Source of the DNA: Providencia rettgeri
Lineage (GTDB): Bacteria; Pseudomonadota; Gammaproteobacteria; Enterobacterales; Enterobacteriaceae
NCBI RefSeq assembly: GCF_013255915.1
Contig: NZ_CP053896.1
Location: 2,046,001 to 2,110,000 of the forward strand
Reading direction: 5' to 3'
DNA length: 64,000 nucleotides
The translations under genes and the position numbers were made by a program. Under the pieces are notes generated by a model. It did not search any database. It was given only the letters and a program-made list of their open reading frames with translations, and was not told the DNA's origin. Each line of letters begins with the position of its first letter. Position 1 is the first letter of the stretch. Below, one piece after another: positions 36,496 to 45,960 of this stretch.

Positions 36496-36846
36496 ATGGC
36501 AGAAGAAACGATTTTCAGTAAAATTATCCGTCGCGAGATCCCAGCTGACGTGGTTTACCAAGATGAACTTGTCACCGCATTTCGTGACATTTCGCCACAA
36601 GCACCTTCTCATATTCTTATTATTCCTAATAAATTAATTCCAACTGTCAATGATGTTACTGTGGATGACGAACTTGCATTAGGTCGTTTGTTTACTGTTG
36701 CAGCGAAAATAGCCAAAGAAGAAGGTATTGCAGAAAATGGCTACCGTTTAATCATGAACTGCAATGAACATTCAGGGCAAGAAGTGTTTCATATCCACAT
36801 GCATCTAGTGGGTGGTCGCCCATTAGGGCCGCTATTGGCGAAATAA
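36496..36846 (+). CDS. hinT: Purine nucleoside phosphoramidase HinT
   Basis: This is a HIT-superfamily hydrolase of AMP-N-linked phosphoramidates such as AMP-lysine. The active motif is HIHMH in [12 protein letters not shown]. The ORF is open from an ATG at 36478, but the ATG at 36496 starts [16 protein letters not shown], as in E. coli, with AAGGA seven bases upstream, giving 116 residues. It is 14 bases from ycfL, so the hinT-ycfL-lpoB-thiK-nagZ run is probably one transcript. Confidence 0.93.
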   Translation: MAEETIFSKIIRREIPADVVYQDELVTAFRDISPQAPSHILIIPNKLIPTVNDVTVDDELALGRLFTVAAKIAKEEGIAENGYRLIMNCNEHSGQEVFHIHMHLVGGRPLGPLLAK

Positions 36847-36859
36847 TAAGGGATCGGCA

Positions 36860-37252
36860 ATGAACCGTATTGCATTACTTGCTTTGGTAACTGTGTTGCT
36901 AAGTGGTTGCATATTTAAGAAAACACAAGGGCTGGTTTTTAATGAGCAACAGCGCATCATTATGGAGCCCGCAGTACTTGCACAAGGGGTCATTGTCGAA
37001 AACCCAGTGATAGGTAGTGAAAATCATCAAACTATCGCTACTATTAACATGAGTAATTCACAGCCTAAAGTGGTGAATATTGCTTATCGTTTATACTGGT
37101 ATGATAAGCAAGGATTAAACGTAGAAACATCGAATACCTTGTATCAGCAAATCGCAGCAAATTCTGATGTGAAAGTTCGTGCTGTGACTTCTTCTCCACG
37201 TGCAACAAATGTACGTGTTCATGTATTTTTATCGTCAAAGGCCGGAGAATAA
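36860..37252 (+). CDS. ycfL: YcfL-family lipoprotein (DUF1425)
   Basis: This is a 130-residue lipoprotein with lipobox LLSGC (Cys17) after a short signal peptide. The DUF1425 domain shows IIMEPAVLAQGV, TATINMSNSQPKVVNIAYRLYWYDKQGL and VRVHVFL, a beta-sandwich pattern. It comes before lpoB by two bases, as in E. coli. It has no lipoprotein +2 Asp, so outer-membrane sorting is expected. Its function is unknown, possibly linked to the peptidoglycan genes beside it. Confidence 0.85.
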   Translation: MNRIALLALVTVLLSGCIFKKTQGLVFNEQQRIIMEPAVLAQGVIVENPVIGSENHQTIATINMSNSQPKVVNIAYRLYWYDKQGLNVETSNTLYQQIAANSDVKVRAVTSSPRATNVRVHVFLSSKAGE

Positions 37253-37254
37253 TA

Positions 37255-37833
37255 ATGAAACGCATCTTAATGGTTGCTGCCGCGACATTAATTTTGGCTG
37301 GGTGCCCTTCATATCCACCTCAACAACCAGGTACACAACCCCCAATTGTGCCAGTAGAGCCGGAAAAACAACCAGAAGTGACTCCGCCACCCGTTGATGT
37401 TGTTCCAACTCCACCAAAGCAACAAACAACAGATTGGTCCGCTTCCATTACACCTTTAGTTAATCAAATGGCCAGTGCGGATGGGGTCGAAAACGGCAAA
37501 GTACTGTTAGTTGATTCAGTGAAAAATAACACGAATGGTTCAATACCGGTGCAAACTGTAACATCAGTTATGACAACCGCGGTTGAGAACACCAATCGTT
37601 TTAAAGTGGTTCCCGCCAGTGTGGTGAGTTCCGCACGTAAAACACTCGGTTTATCACAAGAAGACAGCTTAGTCACCCGTAGCAAAGCGATAGGGTTAGG
37701 CCGCTATGTCCAAGCGGAGTATGTGATTTACAGCGTGATGTCAGGTTCAAATAAAGAAAGAAGCCTTGAAATGCAATTGATGGATGTGCAAACAGGTGAA
37801 ATTGTTTGGACTGGAAAGCACAATATTGAGTAA
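37255..37833 (+). CDS. lpoB: Penicillin-binding protein activator LpoB
   Basis: LpoB is an outer-membrane lipoprotein that reaches through the periplasm to stimulate PBP1B. The 192-residue protein has lipobox LILAGC, then a Pro-rich disordered linker (about residues 22-58; PPQQPG, VPTPPKQQ) and the globular domain starting DWSASITPLVNQM, with the conserved ..KVLLVDSVKNNTNGSIPVQTVTS segment. Its stop codon lies inside the likely thiK start region, so translation of thiK is coupled. Confidence 0.92.
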   Translation: MKRILMVAAATLILAGCPSYPPQQPGTQPPIVPVEPEKQPEVTPPPVDVVPTPPKQQTTDWSASITPLVNQMASADGVENGKVLLVDSVKNNTNGSIPVQTVTSVMTTAVENTNRFKVVPASVVSSARKTLGLSQEDSLVTRSKAIGLGRYVQAEYVIYSVMSGSNKERSLEMQLMDVQTGEIVWTGKHNIE

Positions 37834-38698
37834 CCAGCAGTCACTTTTTCGACTGTTAGTGACACATTTTCCTACAATCTCTGTACGTGATTGGAAAATA
37901 TCCTCACTAACAGGGCTGTCGGGGGGAAGTTATTTGGTTGAATGTTTTCTACCTGCTCGCGAAGTGAAGCTAATAGCGCGTGCTGATGGAAATGCGCAAA
38001 CTGCTTTGTATGTTAACCGAAAGAAAGAAGCGCGGATATTGCAGCAATTACGCGCTTATTCATTTACACCTCAAGTGATTGGTCGGAATTCACAATGGTT
38101 ATTATTAGGGTGGTGTGAAGGGCAACACCCTGATAATAATACTTTTTTGTTGCCCAGTTACCAGTGTGAGCTTGCAAATATAGTCACACAATTACATTGT
38201 GCTCCACTGCTGGGGTATCATTTACAACTCCGCAATGAAATATCTCATTACGGCTATTTAATTGATAAAAAACGGTTATCACCTCGCTGGAAAAAACTCC
38301 ATCGCCATTTTACCTCTGCCTCTTTCCCAAAAATGCTGAAACTCGCGCCTGCCCATATGGATATTCATGCAAAGAATATTATATGCACATCAACAGGGCA
38401 GCTAATGCTATTGGATTGGGAGTATGCGGCAAATACAGATATCGCATTCTCTTTAGAAACCTATTTCCAATTTAATGGTCTGACAGACATTCAGCGAGAT
38501 TTTTTCTTGACGCAATATTGTGATGTTCACGGTGCTTATCGAGACAAACAGCAATTGGCGAAAAGCTGTCAATCATGGGCACCTTGGGTAAAATATATGA
38601 CATTAATGTGGTATGAAGTGCAGTGGAATGAAAGCCAGTCAATTGACTTTTTGGTACACTCACAATTATTACGGCAATATTTTGGTTTAATAGGTTGA
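37826..38698 (+). CDS. thiK: Thiamine kinase ThiK
   Basis: ThiK salvages thiamine by phosphorylating it. It belongs to the choline/aminoglycoside kinase fold. The catalytic loop AHMDIHAKNI (HxDxxxxN) and metal-binding LLDWEYA are present, with the N-lobe motif GLSGGSYLVE. The frame is open from 37784 inside lpoB. However, TTG at 37826, with GGAAAG seven bases upstream and overlapping the lpoB stop, gives 290 residues, nearer the E. coli length (274). The order lpoB-thiK-nagZ matches E. coli. Sequence divergence from E. coli is high outside the motifs. Confidence 0.82.
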   Translation: MSNQQSLFRLLVTHFPTISVRDWKISSLTGLSGGSYLVECFLPAREVKLIARADGNAQTALYVNRKKEARILQQLRAYSFTPQVIGRNSQWLLLGWCEGQHPDNNTFLLPSYQCELANIVTQLHCAPLLGYHLQLRNEISHYGYLIDKKRLSPRWKKLHRHFTSASFPKMLKLAPAHMDIHAKNIICTSTGQLMLLDWEYAANTDIAFSLETYFQFNGLTDIQRDFFLTQYCDVHGAYRDKQQLAKSCQSWAPWVKYMTLMWYEVQWNESQSIDFLVHSQLLRQYFGLIG

Positions 38699-38762
38699 TA
38701 GCCAAAGGCTATCAGAAAACAGTATCGGATTAAGACAATTAGTTTAATAAGTGAGGCATGTT

Positions 38763-39782
38763 ATGGGCCCTATAATGCTAGATGTTCAGGGTTATGAATT
38801 GGACAACGAAGAGCGCGAAATATTAGCTCACCCATCCGTGGGGGGGGTAATACTGTTTACCCGTAACTTTCATGACGCAGCCCAATTACGAGAGCTTGTC
38901 CGCCAAATTCGTGATGCATCAAGACACCGGTTGTTGATAGCTGTTGACCAAGAAGGTGGTCGAGTACAACGTTTCCGTGATGGTTTCACCGCATTGCCTT
39001 CTGCTCAGGCATTTGCAGCACTCAATAGTGAAATCGATGGTGCTAAACTTGCTGAAGAGGCGGGTTGGTTAATGGCATCAGAGATGATAGCTATGGATAT
39101 TGATATTAGTTTTGCACCTGTTTTGGATCTTGGCCATCAAAGTATTGCGATAGGCGAACGCTCATTCCACGAAGACCCAGAAATTGCGATGGTCATGGCA
39201 GAACGTTTTATTAAAGGTATGCGCAGTGCGGGTATGAAAACGACAGGGAAACACTTTCCTGGTCATGGTGCAGTGAAAGCTGATTCACATAAAGAAACAC
39301 CACGGGATGACCGCTCCTTGGAGAAAATTCGTGGTAAAGATATGTTGATTTTTAAAGACTTTATACAACGAGAGCTACTCGATGCAGTTATGCCTGCTCA
39401 TGTTATTTATACCCAAGCTGATGATCGCCCTGCGAGCGGTTCACCATTTTGGTTAAAATCAGTATTGCGAGAGCAACTTGGTTTTCATGGTGTCATTTTC
39501 TCTGATGATTTATCGATGGAAGGCGCTGCGGTGATGGGAAGTTATCCTGAGAGAGCCCAAGCATCGTTGAATGCGGGATGCGACATGATTTTAGTCTGTA
39601 ATAATCGTGAAGGTGCAGTCAGCGTCTTAGATAACTTACCGAAACAATATGATAGCCAAGCTTCTAAGCTATATCATAGCGGCCGACAATATAGTTTAAC
39701 AGAGTTGCAAGCAGTTGAGCGTTGGAAAAATAGCCATCGTCAACTCGTTGATTTGCATGAGCGCTGGCAAGAACATCGCTAA
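38763..39782 (+). CDS. nagZ: Beta-N-acetylhexosaminidase NagZ
   Basis: This is a cytosolic family-3 glycoside hydrolase that removes GlcNAc from anhydro-muropeptides in cell-wall recycling. In related bacteria its products can signal AmpR/ampC induction. The ATG at 38763 ([13 protein letters not shown]) equals the E. coli start and has GAGG seven bases upstream; a GTG at 38751 overlaps that sequence. Motifs are [13 protein letters not shown]-like, [16 protein letters not shown], carrying the catalytic His-Asp dyad loop, and the nucleophile Asp in [10 protein letters not shown]. Its 339 residues match the family. A clear terminator follows. In E. coli ycfP comes next; here it is absent. Confidence 0.93.
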   Translation: MGPIMLDVQGYELDNEEREILAHPSVGGVILFTRNFHDAAQLRELVRQIRDASRHRLLIAVDQEGGRVQRFRDGFTALPSAQAFAALNSEIDGAKLAEEAGWLMASEMIAMDIDISFAPVLDLGHQSIAIGERSFHEDPEIAMVMAERFIKGMRSAGMKTTGKHFPGHGAVKADSHKETPRDDRSLEKIRGKDMLIFKDFIQRELLDAVMPAHVIYTQADDRPASGSPFWLKSVLREQLGFHGVIFSDDLSMEGAAVMGSYPERAQASLNAGCDMILVCNNREGAVSVLDNLPKQYDSQASKLYHSGRQYSLTELQAVERWKNSHRQLVDLHERWQEHR

Positions 39783-39804
39783 TAATTTCTAGTACATCTG
39801 AAAG

Positions 39805-39830
39805 GCCAGTAATTTATTACTGGCTTTTTT
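39805..39830 (+). terminator. Rho-independent terminator after nagZ
   Basis: GCCAGTAA and TTACTGGC form an 8-bp stem with a TTTA loop, followed by six T. Confidence 0.85.
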
Positions 39831-40194
39831 GCATAAGTACGCAAAAAAGACAAATTGCTTTGTATGAATAAAATAATAAAATTATGACTTGTGGTAAAAG
39901 TTACCCGTAACTTTCTTGTTTTTTACAGTTAATCCAAATGTTCTTTTCGACTATATTTGATAAAAATGAACTAATACTTATTTCACTATTAAAAATAATT
40001 AGAAGGTTTTTATTAATCTCATTAGTGTTATGTTTCATTTTTGAAAAAATAAAATAGAAATATTGATTGTTTTATTTGTTGGTAATTATATTTTGAATTT
40101 AATTGAAACAAATAACCATATATTTGCATTATGTCTGGGTTTTTATGTGGTTAGGATGCTAGGTATAGCTATGTTAATTTTAATAATGAAAGCA

Positions 40195-40222
40195 ATCATC
40201 TTAAAAAGTTAAGATGATTTTA
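40195..40222 (+). terminator. Terminator-like hairpin in the AT-rich gap
   Basis: ATCATCTTAA and TTAAGATGAT form a perfect 10-bp stem with an AAAG loop, followed by TTTT. No gene ends here, so it may close an unannotated short transcript. Confidence 0.45.
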
Positions 40223-40550
40223 AATAAATGAAAAATAGAATGATTCAATTAGTGCTTAATAACTATTGGTGCCTATCATTTGCTCAAGTGTTACTTAATT
40301 TAAATTTGCCTACAGAGAATAATACTTTCTCTTATGAGGGGGCTATAGAACGATCATGAGTAAATATACATCAACAAATACTACGCATTCATGTGAAGGT
40401 TTCTATTGGGTGAAGTTTTACACATATAGCCTATATGTATAAAGCTATTACAAATACCTATTTAAGTGGATGAGTTAACAAATAAATGAATTGCCGATGA
40501 AATTCTATTCAAAATAATGAGTTACATATTAAATTTACCTTAAAGTAAAA

Positions 40551-40566
40551 TGTGACATGCATCACT
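40551..40566. promoter_or_regulatory. Putative CRP site upstream of the porin operon
   Basis: TGTGACATGCATCACT matches TGTGA-N6-TCACA at nine of ten positions. It is about 590 bases before the porin start, so either the leader is long or another transcript is controlled. Confidence 0.45.
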
Positions 40567-41155
40567 ATTAAAAAGTAGCTTATTGCAACTTATGTGGCGT
40601 GTTGTGACAGCGATCGTTTTAATTGACATAAAATTACGATAGCATTCGTATTATGAAAGATTTATGACAATTTAGAGTGATAAGTAATCAATTAAAAAAA
40701 TAGCAATTTAATAGTTGCATTTTAAGTTAAATATTCAAATTTATTTGAGATGATTATTTCTCAGGGATATTTTTTGCTCTAAAAAATTATATAGGAAATA
40801 AAGTGAAATTTTTTTTCTTAATAAATAATACAGTGTTGATAAATACAGTGCCGTAGTGTGAGGTTTAAGCTAGATAAACACCAAATATGAGTAAGTGGCG
40901 CTATCGAATCAATAATGTATTTTTGAATTCTTATAAGGAATATTTCTATTCATAGTAATAAGTAAACACAAATACAGGAAAATACTGTATTGAATTTTAT
41001 ATTTAAAATGACTTATGTGTTTGAAATGGATGTATCTGTTTGTCTTTAAGTTAAATTGTTTTATTAAGCTAAAAATAAAAATGGTGTTTTGTTGTTCATG
41101 GAAACATGGCACAGCATAAAATTAATTCAAATAATCATTAACTAGGTTAATTCCA

Positions 41156-42508
41156 ATGAAAGTTAAAAATATTGCGTTATTAATGCTTTCTCCTTGCTAT
41201 TTAGCGGTAGCAATGGCAAATGCCAGCAACTGGGAAGATTCTATCAAGGAAAACTCATTCATTGCGGATTCGGAGCTAGAGCTGTCAACCCGCAACATGT
41301 GGAAATACTTAAAAACAGAAAACCGTTTTGATAAAAACGAAAACCGTTATCGAAAACAAGTTGCGAATGCTTGGGGACAAAACTTTCAAGCAGATTTCAA
41401 ATCAGGTTATTTTGCTGATGTAATTGGCTTTGATGCCTCTTATTACGGCGGTATCAAACTGGGGGCAAGTAAAGACTTCGCCTCCCGTGCAATTTTATAT
41501 AATGATGATGGCCATGCGAAAGGGTACAACAAAATTGGTCAACGTTATGCAAAAGTAAAACTGGACCTTGAGCCAGTAAAATTTAATGCGAAAGCAGGTT
41601 GGTTTACGCTGAAAAATACGGGTATTTTCACGAATTCACAGCGTTTATCATTGAACAGTTATAGCGGTTACTACACTAATACTGCGATCAGTGATTGGAG
41701 TTTGGATTTATTATATCTCGATAAGAAAGTCATGCGTCGCGATAGCCCAAATATTGATGCGATGTATTTCACTGATGCTAATGGTGTTCGACACAATGTT
41801 AATCATGTCATTACAGGTGGTATTAACTACAATACTAAACCATTGAAAGTATACTATTTCTATGGTCAAGCAGATGATTTATTCCGTCAGCAAGGTTTAG
41901 AAGCAAAATATAAACTGACTTCAGATGTGACACTAGGTACACAAATCTATAACCATGAATATGGTAGTGATGGTAAACGTACTGAAACCGATAAACAAAA
42001 AGGGAAGCGTAATTTTGACAAACGTGCATGGCACTACGCAGGAACGGCAGAATGGCGTATTCCTGAGTCACCTTGGACGTTAAGCACAGGTTTAACTCAT
42101 ACCCAAGCGAAAAAAGCGAATGGCGTAGGTCAGTTTGCGCGTAACCCAATTGGTAACACTCGTGGCCGTTTTAACTCCCCAGCCTATGCAGATATCGACT
42201 ACGTACGCGATGGTGAAACCATGGTTGCAATGGCCGCAGAGTATCGTATTAGTAAAGAACTCTCTGTTGGTGCGCGTACTAACTATTCAGAATTTAAATA
42301 TGAAGGTGAAAGATTAAAACAAGGTCAATTCGGTCTATTCAGCTATTGGAAACCAACTGAAAACCTTTCTGTTTCGTTAAGTGGCGGTCTGGGTTGGCAC
42401 CACCGTCAGGAGAACGACTACACGACGCCAAAATTATATGATGGTCACTCACGTCGTGCACACTCGTTATCTGGATCAATGACAACGACTTATCGTTTCA
42501 AAATGTAG
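41156..42508 (+). CDS. OprD-family outer-membrane porin
   Basis: This is a probable 18-strand substrate-preferring porin of the OprD/ChiP family. The 450-residue protein has a signal peptide ending in ANA followed by SNWEDSIKENSFIADSELELSTRNMWKYL, the typical OprD start. It then has QNFQADFKSGYFADVIGFDASYYGG, KAGWFTLKNTGIF and a run of amphipathic strands. It ends YRFKM rather than in the usual terminal Phe. The porin is followed 35 bases later by a lipoprotein nucleotidase gene, suggesting intake of a nucleotide or nucleoside product. The chitin-type substrate of ChiP should not be assumed, since no chitinase or NagC-type context is present. Confidence 0.8.
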   Translation: MKVKNIALLMLSPCYLAVAMANASNWEDSIKENSFIADSELELSTRNMWKYLKTENRFDKNENRYRKQVANAWGQNFQADFKSGYFADVIGFDASYYGGIKLGASKDFASRAILYNDDGHAKGYNKIGQRYAKVKLDLEPVKFNAKAGWFTLKNTGIFTNSQRLSLNSYSGYYTNTAISDWSLDLLYLDKKVMRRDSPNIDAMYFTDANGVRHNVNHVITGGINYNTKPLKVYYFYGQADDLFRQQGLEAKYKLTSDVTLGTQIYNHEYGSDGKRTETDKQKGKRNFDKRAWHYAGTAEWRIPESPWTLSTGLTHTQAKKANGVGQFARNPIGNTRGRFNSPAYADIDYVRDGETMVAMAAEYRISKELSVGARTNYSEFKYEGERLKQGQFGLFSYWKPTENLSVSLSGGLGWHHRQENDYTTPKLYDGHSRRAHSLSGSMTTTYRFKM

Positions 42509-42543
42509 TCGATAGTTGAAAAGGATTAAAAAAGGTAAAATAA

Positions 42544-44163
42544 ATGAAACATAAAATTGGATTACTCACACTGCTCATTTCTGGTGCACTTTTAGCGGGT
42601 TGTGCTCCCAAAAATACAGATACCGTAAAAGTACAAGTCATTGGTATTAATGATTTCCATGGGGCTTTACAAGCCCCGGGTGATGGTAAATTAGGTGGTA
42701 TTGAGTCAATTGCCACGCTGGTTAATCAATTAAGAGCGCAAAATGATAAAACTATCGTTGTTGGCGCGGGTGATTTAGTCGGGGCAAGCCCATTACTGTC
42801 ATCGATGTTTTATGATGAACCTACCATTGAAGCCTTAAGTGCGATTGGTATGGAAACCAGTGCAGTTGGTAACCATGAGTTTGATAAAGGTAAAGAAGAG
42901 CTGCTGAGAAAACAAAACGGCGGCTGTCACCCAACAGCAGGTTGTGTGGGTAAAGATTCCTTTGATGGTGCTAATTTTAACTACTTAGCGGCCAACGTTA
43001 TTGTGAAAGAAACAGGAGAAACTCTGTTCCCATCTTACTTTATTAAAGAGTTTGATGGCATTCCAATGGCATTTATTGGTTTAACGTTAGAAGGTACGCC
43101 GGCTATCGTAACACCAAGTGGAACCGCAGGGTTAGAATTCAAAAATGAAGTCGAAACTATTAATAACCAAGTGAAATTATTAAAAGCACAAGGTATTAAC
43201 AGTATCGGTGTTCTGATCCATGAAGGCGCAACACAACAAGTTGATACCAAAGTTAAAGATATTAACCGTTGTGATAATATCAAAGGCCCAATCGTTGATA
43301 TCGTTAAACAATTAGATGCGAATGTAGACTTTGTTGTCAGCGGTCATACACACCAAGCTTACAATTGTGAAATCAATGGGATGACAGTAATTTCAGCCCA
43401 GTCTAACGGGACTTTATTATCTCAATTGAATATTGAGATTGATAGAAATACGAAAGATATTGTTAGTATCAATGCAAAGAATATCCCTGTTGAAACGAGC
43501 CGTTATGAGAAAAACCCTGAGTTAACCACGTTCGTACAAAAATACGAAAAAATTGCCTTGCCTATTTCGCAACAAGTGATGGGCTCTTTAACAGCAAATG
43601 TGGATAAAAAATTATTGCCTGCAGGAGATTCAACTCTAGGTAAGATTATTGCTGATGGGCAATTATATGCAGCTTCCAGCAAAGAAGCGGGCGGTGCGCA
43701 AATTGCGTTTATGAACAGTGGCGGTATTCGTGCTGATATGAAAGCAGGGGAATTAACTTACGGTGATATTTTCACTGTCCAGCCATTCTCTAACGTGGTT
43801 GTTACGCAATCGCTAACAGGTGCACAAATTAAACAAGCGCTTGAGCAGCAGTGGGATCGTGCTCGTCCACAAGTTATGCCAGTTTCTAAAGGTTTTTACT
43901 ACGAGTGGGATGACAGCCGCCCAGTGGGTGATAAAGTTATTCAAAAATCAATGAAATTAAACGGTAAGCCGTTAGACATGAATAAAAGCTATCGTGTTGC
44001 TGCGAATGAATTCTTAGCAACGGGTGGTAGCCGTTTCTCTGCCTTCAACCAAGGTAAAGACCGTGTTTATAGCCTGCCAGATAACGAAGCGTTAATGCAG
44101 TACTTTAAAGATAACTCACCAGTTTCCGTTCCAACGGATGTGCGTATCAAGAAAATTAAATAA
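42544..44163 (+). CDS. 5'-nucleotidase/metallophosphatase lipoprotein (UshA/NutA-like)
   Basis: This is an extracytoplasmic enzyme that hydrolyses nucleotides to nucleosides and phosphate. It has a lipobox LLAGC (Cys20), so it is membrane-tethered like Vibrio NutA and unlike soluble E. coli UshA. The N-terminal calcineurin-like domain holds the dimetal motifs NDFHG, GDLVGASP, GNHEFD, IHEG and SGHTHQ. The C-terminal nucleotidase domain (from about residue 340) has FMNSGGIRADM, GDIFTVQPFSNVVV and ATGGSRFSAF. AAAGG lies upstream. It is second in an operon with the OprD-type porin and closed by a strong terminator. The residue after the lipid Cys is Ala, which favours the outer membrane. Confidence 0.88.
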   Translation: MKHKIGLLTLLISGALLAGCAPKNTDTVKVQVIGINDFHGALQAPGDGKLGGIESIATLVNQLRAQNDKTIVVGAGDLVGASPLLSSMFYDEPTIEALSAIGMETSAVGNHEFDKGKEELLRKQNGGCHPTAGCVGKDSFDGANFNYLAANVIVKETGETLFPSYFIKEFDGIPMAFIGLTLEGTPAIVTPSGTAGLEFKNEVETINNQVKLLKAQGINSIGVLIHEGATQQVDTKVKDINRCDNIKGPIVDIVKQLDANVDFVVSGHTHQAYNCEINGMTVISAQSNGTLLSQLNIEIDRNTKDIVSINAKNIPVETSRYEKNPELTTFVQKYEKIALPISQQVMGSLTANVDKKLLPAGDSTLGKIIADGQLYAASSKEAGGAQIAFMNSGGIRADMKAGELTYGDIFTVQPFSNVVVTQSLTGAQIKQALEQQWDRARPQVMPVSKGFYYEWDDSRPVGDKVIQKSMKLNGKPLDMNKSYRVAANEFLATGGSRFSAFNQGKDRVYSLPDNEALMQYFKDNSPVSVPTDVRIKKIK

Positions 44164-44183
44164 TAAAATTTAATATTCCATTA

Positions 44184-44221
44184 AAAACTCTGAGGGTGTT
44201 CATCATCCTCAGAGTTTTTTT
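44184..44221 (+). terminator. Rho-independent terminator after the nucleotidase gene
   Basis: AAAACTCTGAGG and CCTCAGAGTTTTT form a 10-bp-plus stem with an 11-base loop and a T run. Confidence 0.88.
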
Positions 44222-44295
44222 GTGCTTAATTTCCGGCATGGGGTAATGATGAGAGGGGGGGATTGATTGTGTTTACTAAATAAAAAATGATAAAG

Positions 44296-44320
44296 TAATA
44301 ATTCTCATTATCATTATGAT
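44296..44320. promoter_or_regulatory. Putative Fur box upstream of ndh
   Basis: Read on minus, GATAATGAGAATTATTACT fits the 19-bp Fur consensus at 15 of 19 positions, and an overlapping register, CATAATGATAATGAGAATT, fits at 14 of 19. Overlapping registers are usual in real Fur sites. The count was made by eye. Confidence 0.5.
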
Positions 44321-44429
44321 TTTGTGAATTTAAACAATTGATTGATATAACGGCTAAAAAGCTGACTCGATTCGTTTGGGGAAAAAAATGATTTGACGAA
44401 TGTGATCGTAGTCATAATAATCAACTAAA

Positions 44430-44443
44430 TTGATGTGAATCAA
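44430..44443. promoter_or_regulatory. FNR box upstream of ndh
   Basis: TTGATGTGAATCAA is a perfect TTGATnnnnATCAA match. In E. coli FNR represses ndh under anoxia, so the site is in the expected context, about 135 bases before the start codon. Confidence 0.7.
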
Positions 44444-44575
44444 TATTTGGTATTACCAATAGACCAGTCATGATATTCTAATAGGGTTAGTGTGAGTTGT
44501 GGCTAATTATTGTTATATAAGGTTTTTTTATGAGAAACCTTAAATAACATTAATATATTTTGTTTCGAGGGATTT

Positions 44576-45880
44576 ATGACCTTATCTCAACCCAAAATCA
44601 TCGTTGTCGGCGGTGGGGCTGGTGGATTAGAACTTGCAACACGTTTAGGCCGTAAGTTAGGCCGTAAAAAACGCGCACAAATTACCTTGGTTGACCGCAA
44701 CCCAAGCCATTTATGGAAACCACTATTACATGAAGTGGCGACAGGTTCGTTAGATGATGGCGTCGATGCGATAAGCTATTTGGCCCATGCTCGCCATAAT
44801 GCATTTAATTTCCAATTAGGTTCGCTCACGAATATTGACCGTGAAAATAAAAAAGTGGTTCTCGGTGAACTTTATGACAAACATGGTGAATTATTGGTCC
44901 CTTTGCGTGAACTAGAATACGATATTTTAGTGATGGCGTTAGGAAGTACGTCGAATGATTTTGGTACACCAGGTGTTAAAGAACACTGCATTTTCTTAGA
45001 TAACCCACACCAAGCGCACCGTTTTCACGACGAAATGCTAAATCTGTTTTTACGTTACTCAGTTCGTGATAACGCAGAGGAGAGCGTTAATATTGCCATT
45101 GTTGGTGGCGGTGCAACGGGCGTTGAGTTATCAGCGGAACTCTATAACGCAGTAGAGCAACTGACCAGTTATGGCTTTAAAGGGCTAGACACAGATGCAT
45201 TGAATGTCACACTAGTTGAAGCGGGTGAACGTATCCTGCCGGCTTTACCGCCGAGAATTTCAAGTGCCGCACATCAAGAACTTAATAAACTCGGCGTGAA
45301 TGTATTGACGAAAACTATGGTAACCAGTGCTGATGCAGATGGTTTGAATACGAAAGAAGATGGTAAAATTCATGCGGATCTCATGGTTTGGGCTGCAGGG
45401 ATTAAAGCACCTGATTTCATGAAAGATATCGCTGGGTTAGAAACAAATCGTATCAACCAATTGGTGGTAAAACCAACGTTACAAACGTCTCGTGACGATA
45501 TGATTTTTGCCATTGGCGATTGCGCTTCTTGCGCTAAGCCAGAAGGGGGATTTGTGCCACCAAGGGCTCAATCAGCTCACCAAATGGCCAGCCTTTGTTA
45601 TGACAATATTGTCGCTTTAATGAAAGATAAACCTTTAAAAGAATATGTTTATAAAGATCATGGCTCATTAGTTTCACTGTCTCGCTTTAGTACAGTTGGC
45701 AGCTTGATGGGGAATTTAATGCGTGGGGATATGATGGTAGAAGGGCGTATCGCTCGTTTTGTGTATATTTCTTTATACCGTATGCACCAAATCGCATTAC
45801 ACGGTTACATTAAAACGGGGCTAATGATGCTTGTTGGCAGTATTAACAGAATTATTCGTCCAAAGTTAAAATTGCACTAG
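44576..45880 (+). CDS. ndh: NADH:quinone oxidoreductase II
   Basis: This is a single-subunit, non-proton-pumping FAD enzyme at the inner membrane. The 434 residues match E. coli Ndh. It has the FAD motif [14 protein letters not shown], the NADH-binding [26 protein letters not shown] and a C-terminal membrane-contacting region ([17 protein letters not shown]). Upstream are a perfect FNR site and a Fur-like site, and just before the start a small hairpin AAGGTTT..AAACCTT (44520-44542). A terminator closes the gene. Confidence 0.95.
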   Translation: MTLSQPKIIVVGGGAGGLELATRLGRKLGRKKRAQITLVDRNPSHLWKPLLHEVATGSLDDGVDAISYLAHARHNAFNFQLGSLTNIDRENKKVVLGELYDKHGELLVPLRELEYDILVMALGSTSNDFGTPGVKEHCIFLDNPHQAHRFHDEMLNLFLRYSVRDNAEESVNIAIVGGGATGVELSAELYNAVEQLTSYGFKGLDTDALNVTLVEAGERILPALPPRISSAAHQELNKLGVNVLTKTMVTSADADGLNTKEDGKIHADLMVWAAGIKAPDFMKDIAGLETNRINQLVVKPTLQTSRDDMIFAIGDCASCAKPEGGFVPPRAQSAHQMASLCYDNIVALMKDKPLKEYVYKDHGSLVSLSRFSTVGSLMGNLMRGDMMVEGRIARFVYISLYRMHQIALHGYIKTGLMMLVGSINRIIRPKLKLH

Positions 45881-45922
45881 TCAACGACTAGCTACTTGTT
45901 TAATTTGGTTTTATTAGCACTA

Positions 45923-45960
45923 TGCACCTGTATATTCGTATAACAGGTGCATTATTTTTT
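45923..45960 (+). terminator. Rho-independent terminator after ndh
   Basis: TGCACCTGT and ACAGGTGCA form a 9-bp stem with an 11-base loop, followed by a T-rich tail. Confidence 0.85.

Larger units (their letters stand above)
39831..41155. other. 1.3-kb very AT-rich gene-free region
   Basis: No ORF of credible length or start context occurs on either strand. It holds a terminator-like hairpin at 40195-40222, a CRP-type site at 40551-40566, and the promoter region of the porin operon. Several T- and A-tracts suggest a curved, H-NS-prone region. It occupies the place of E. coli ycfP and may be the remains of lost DNA or house an unrecognised small RNA. Confidence 0.5.

Noticed and set aside
40356-40442. 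28-codon ORF in the AT-rich gap (MSKYTSTNTT...)
   Set aside because: The GAGGGGG sequence is too far from the ATG and the frame is short; nothing else supports coding.
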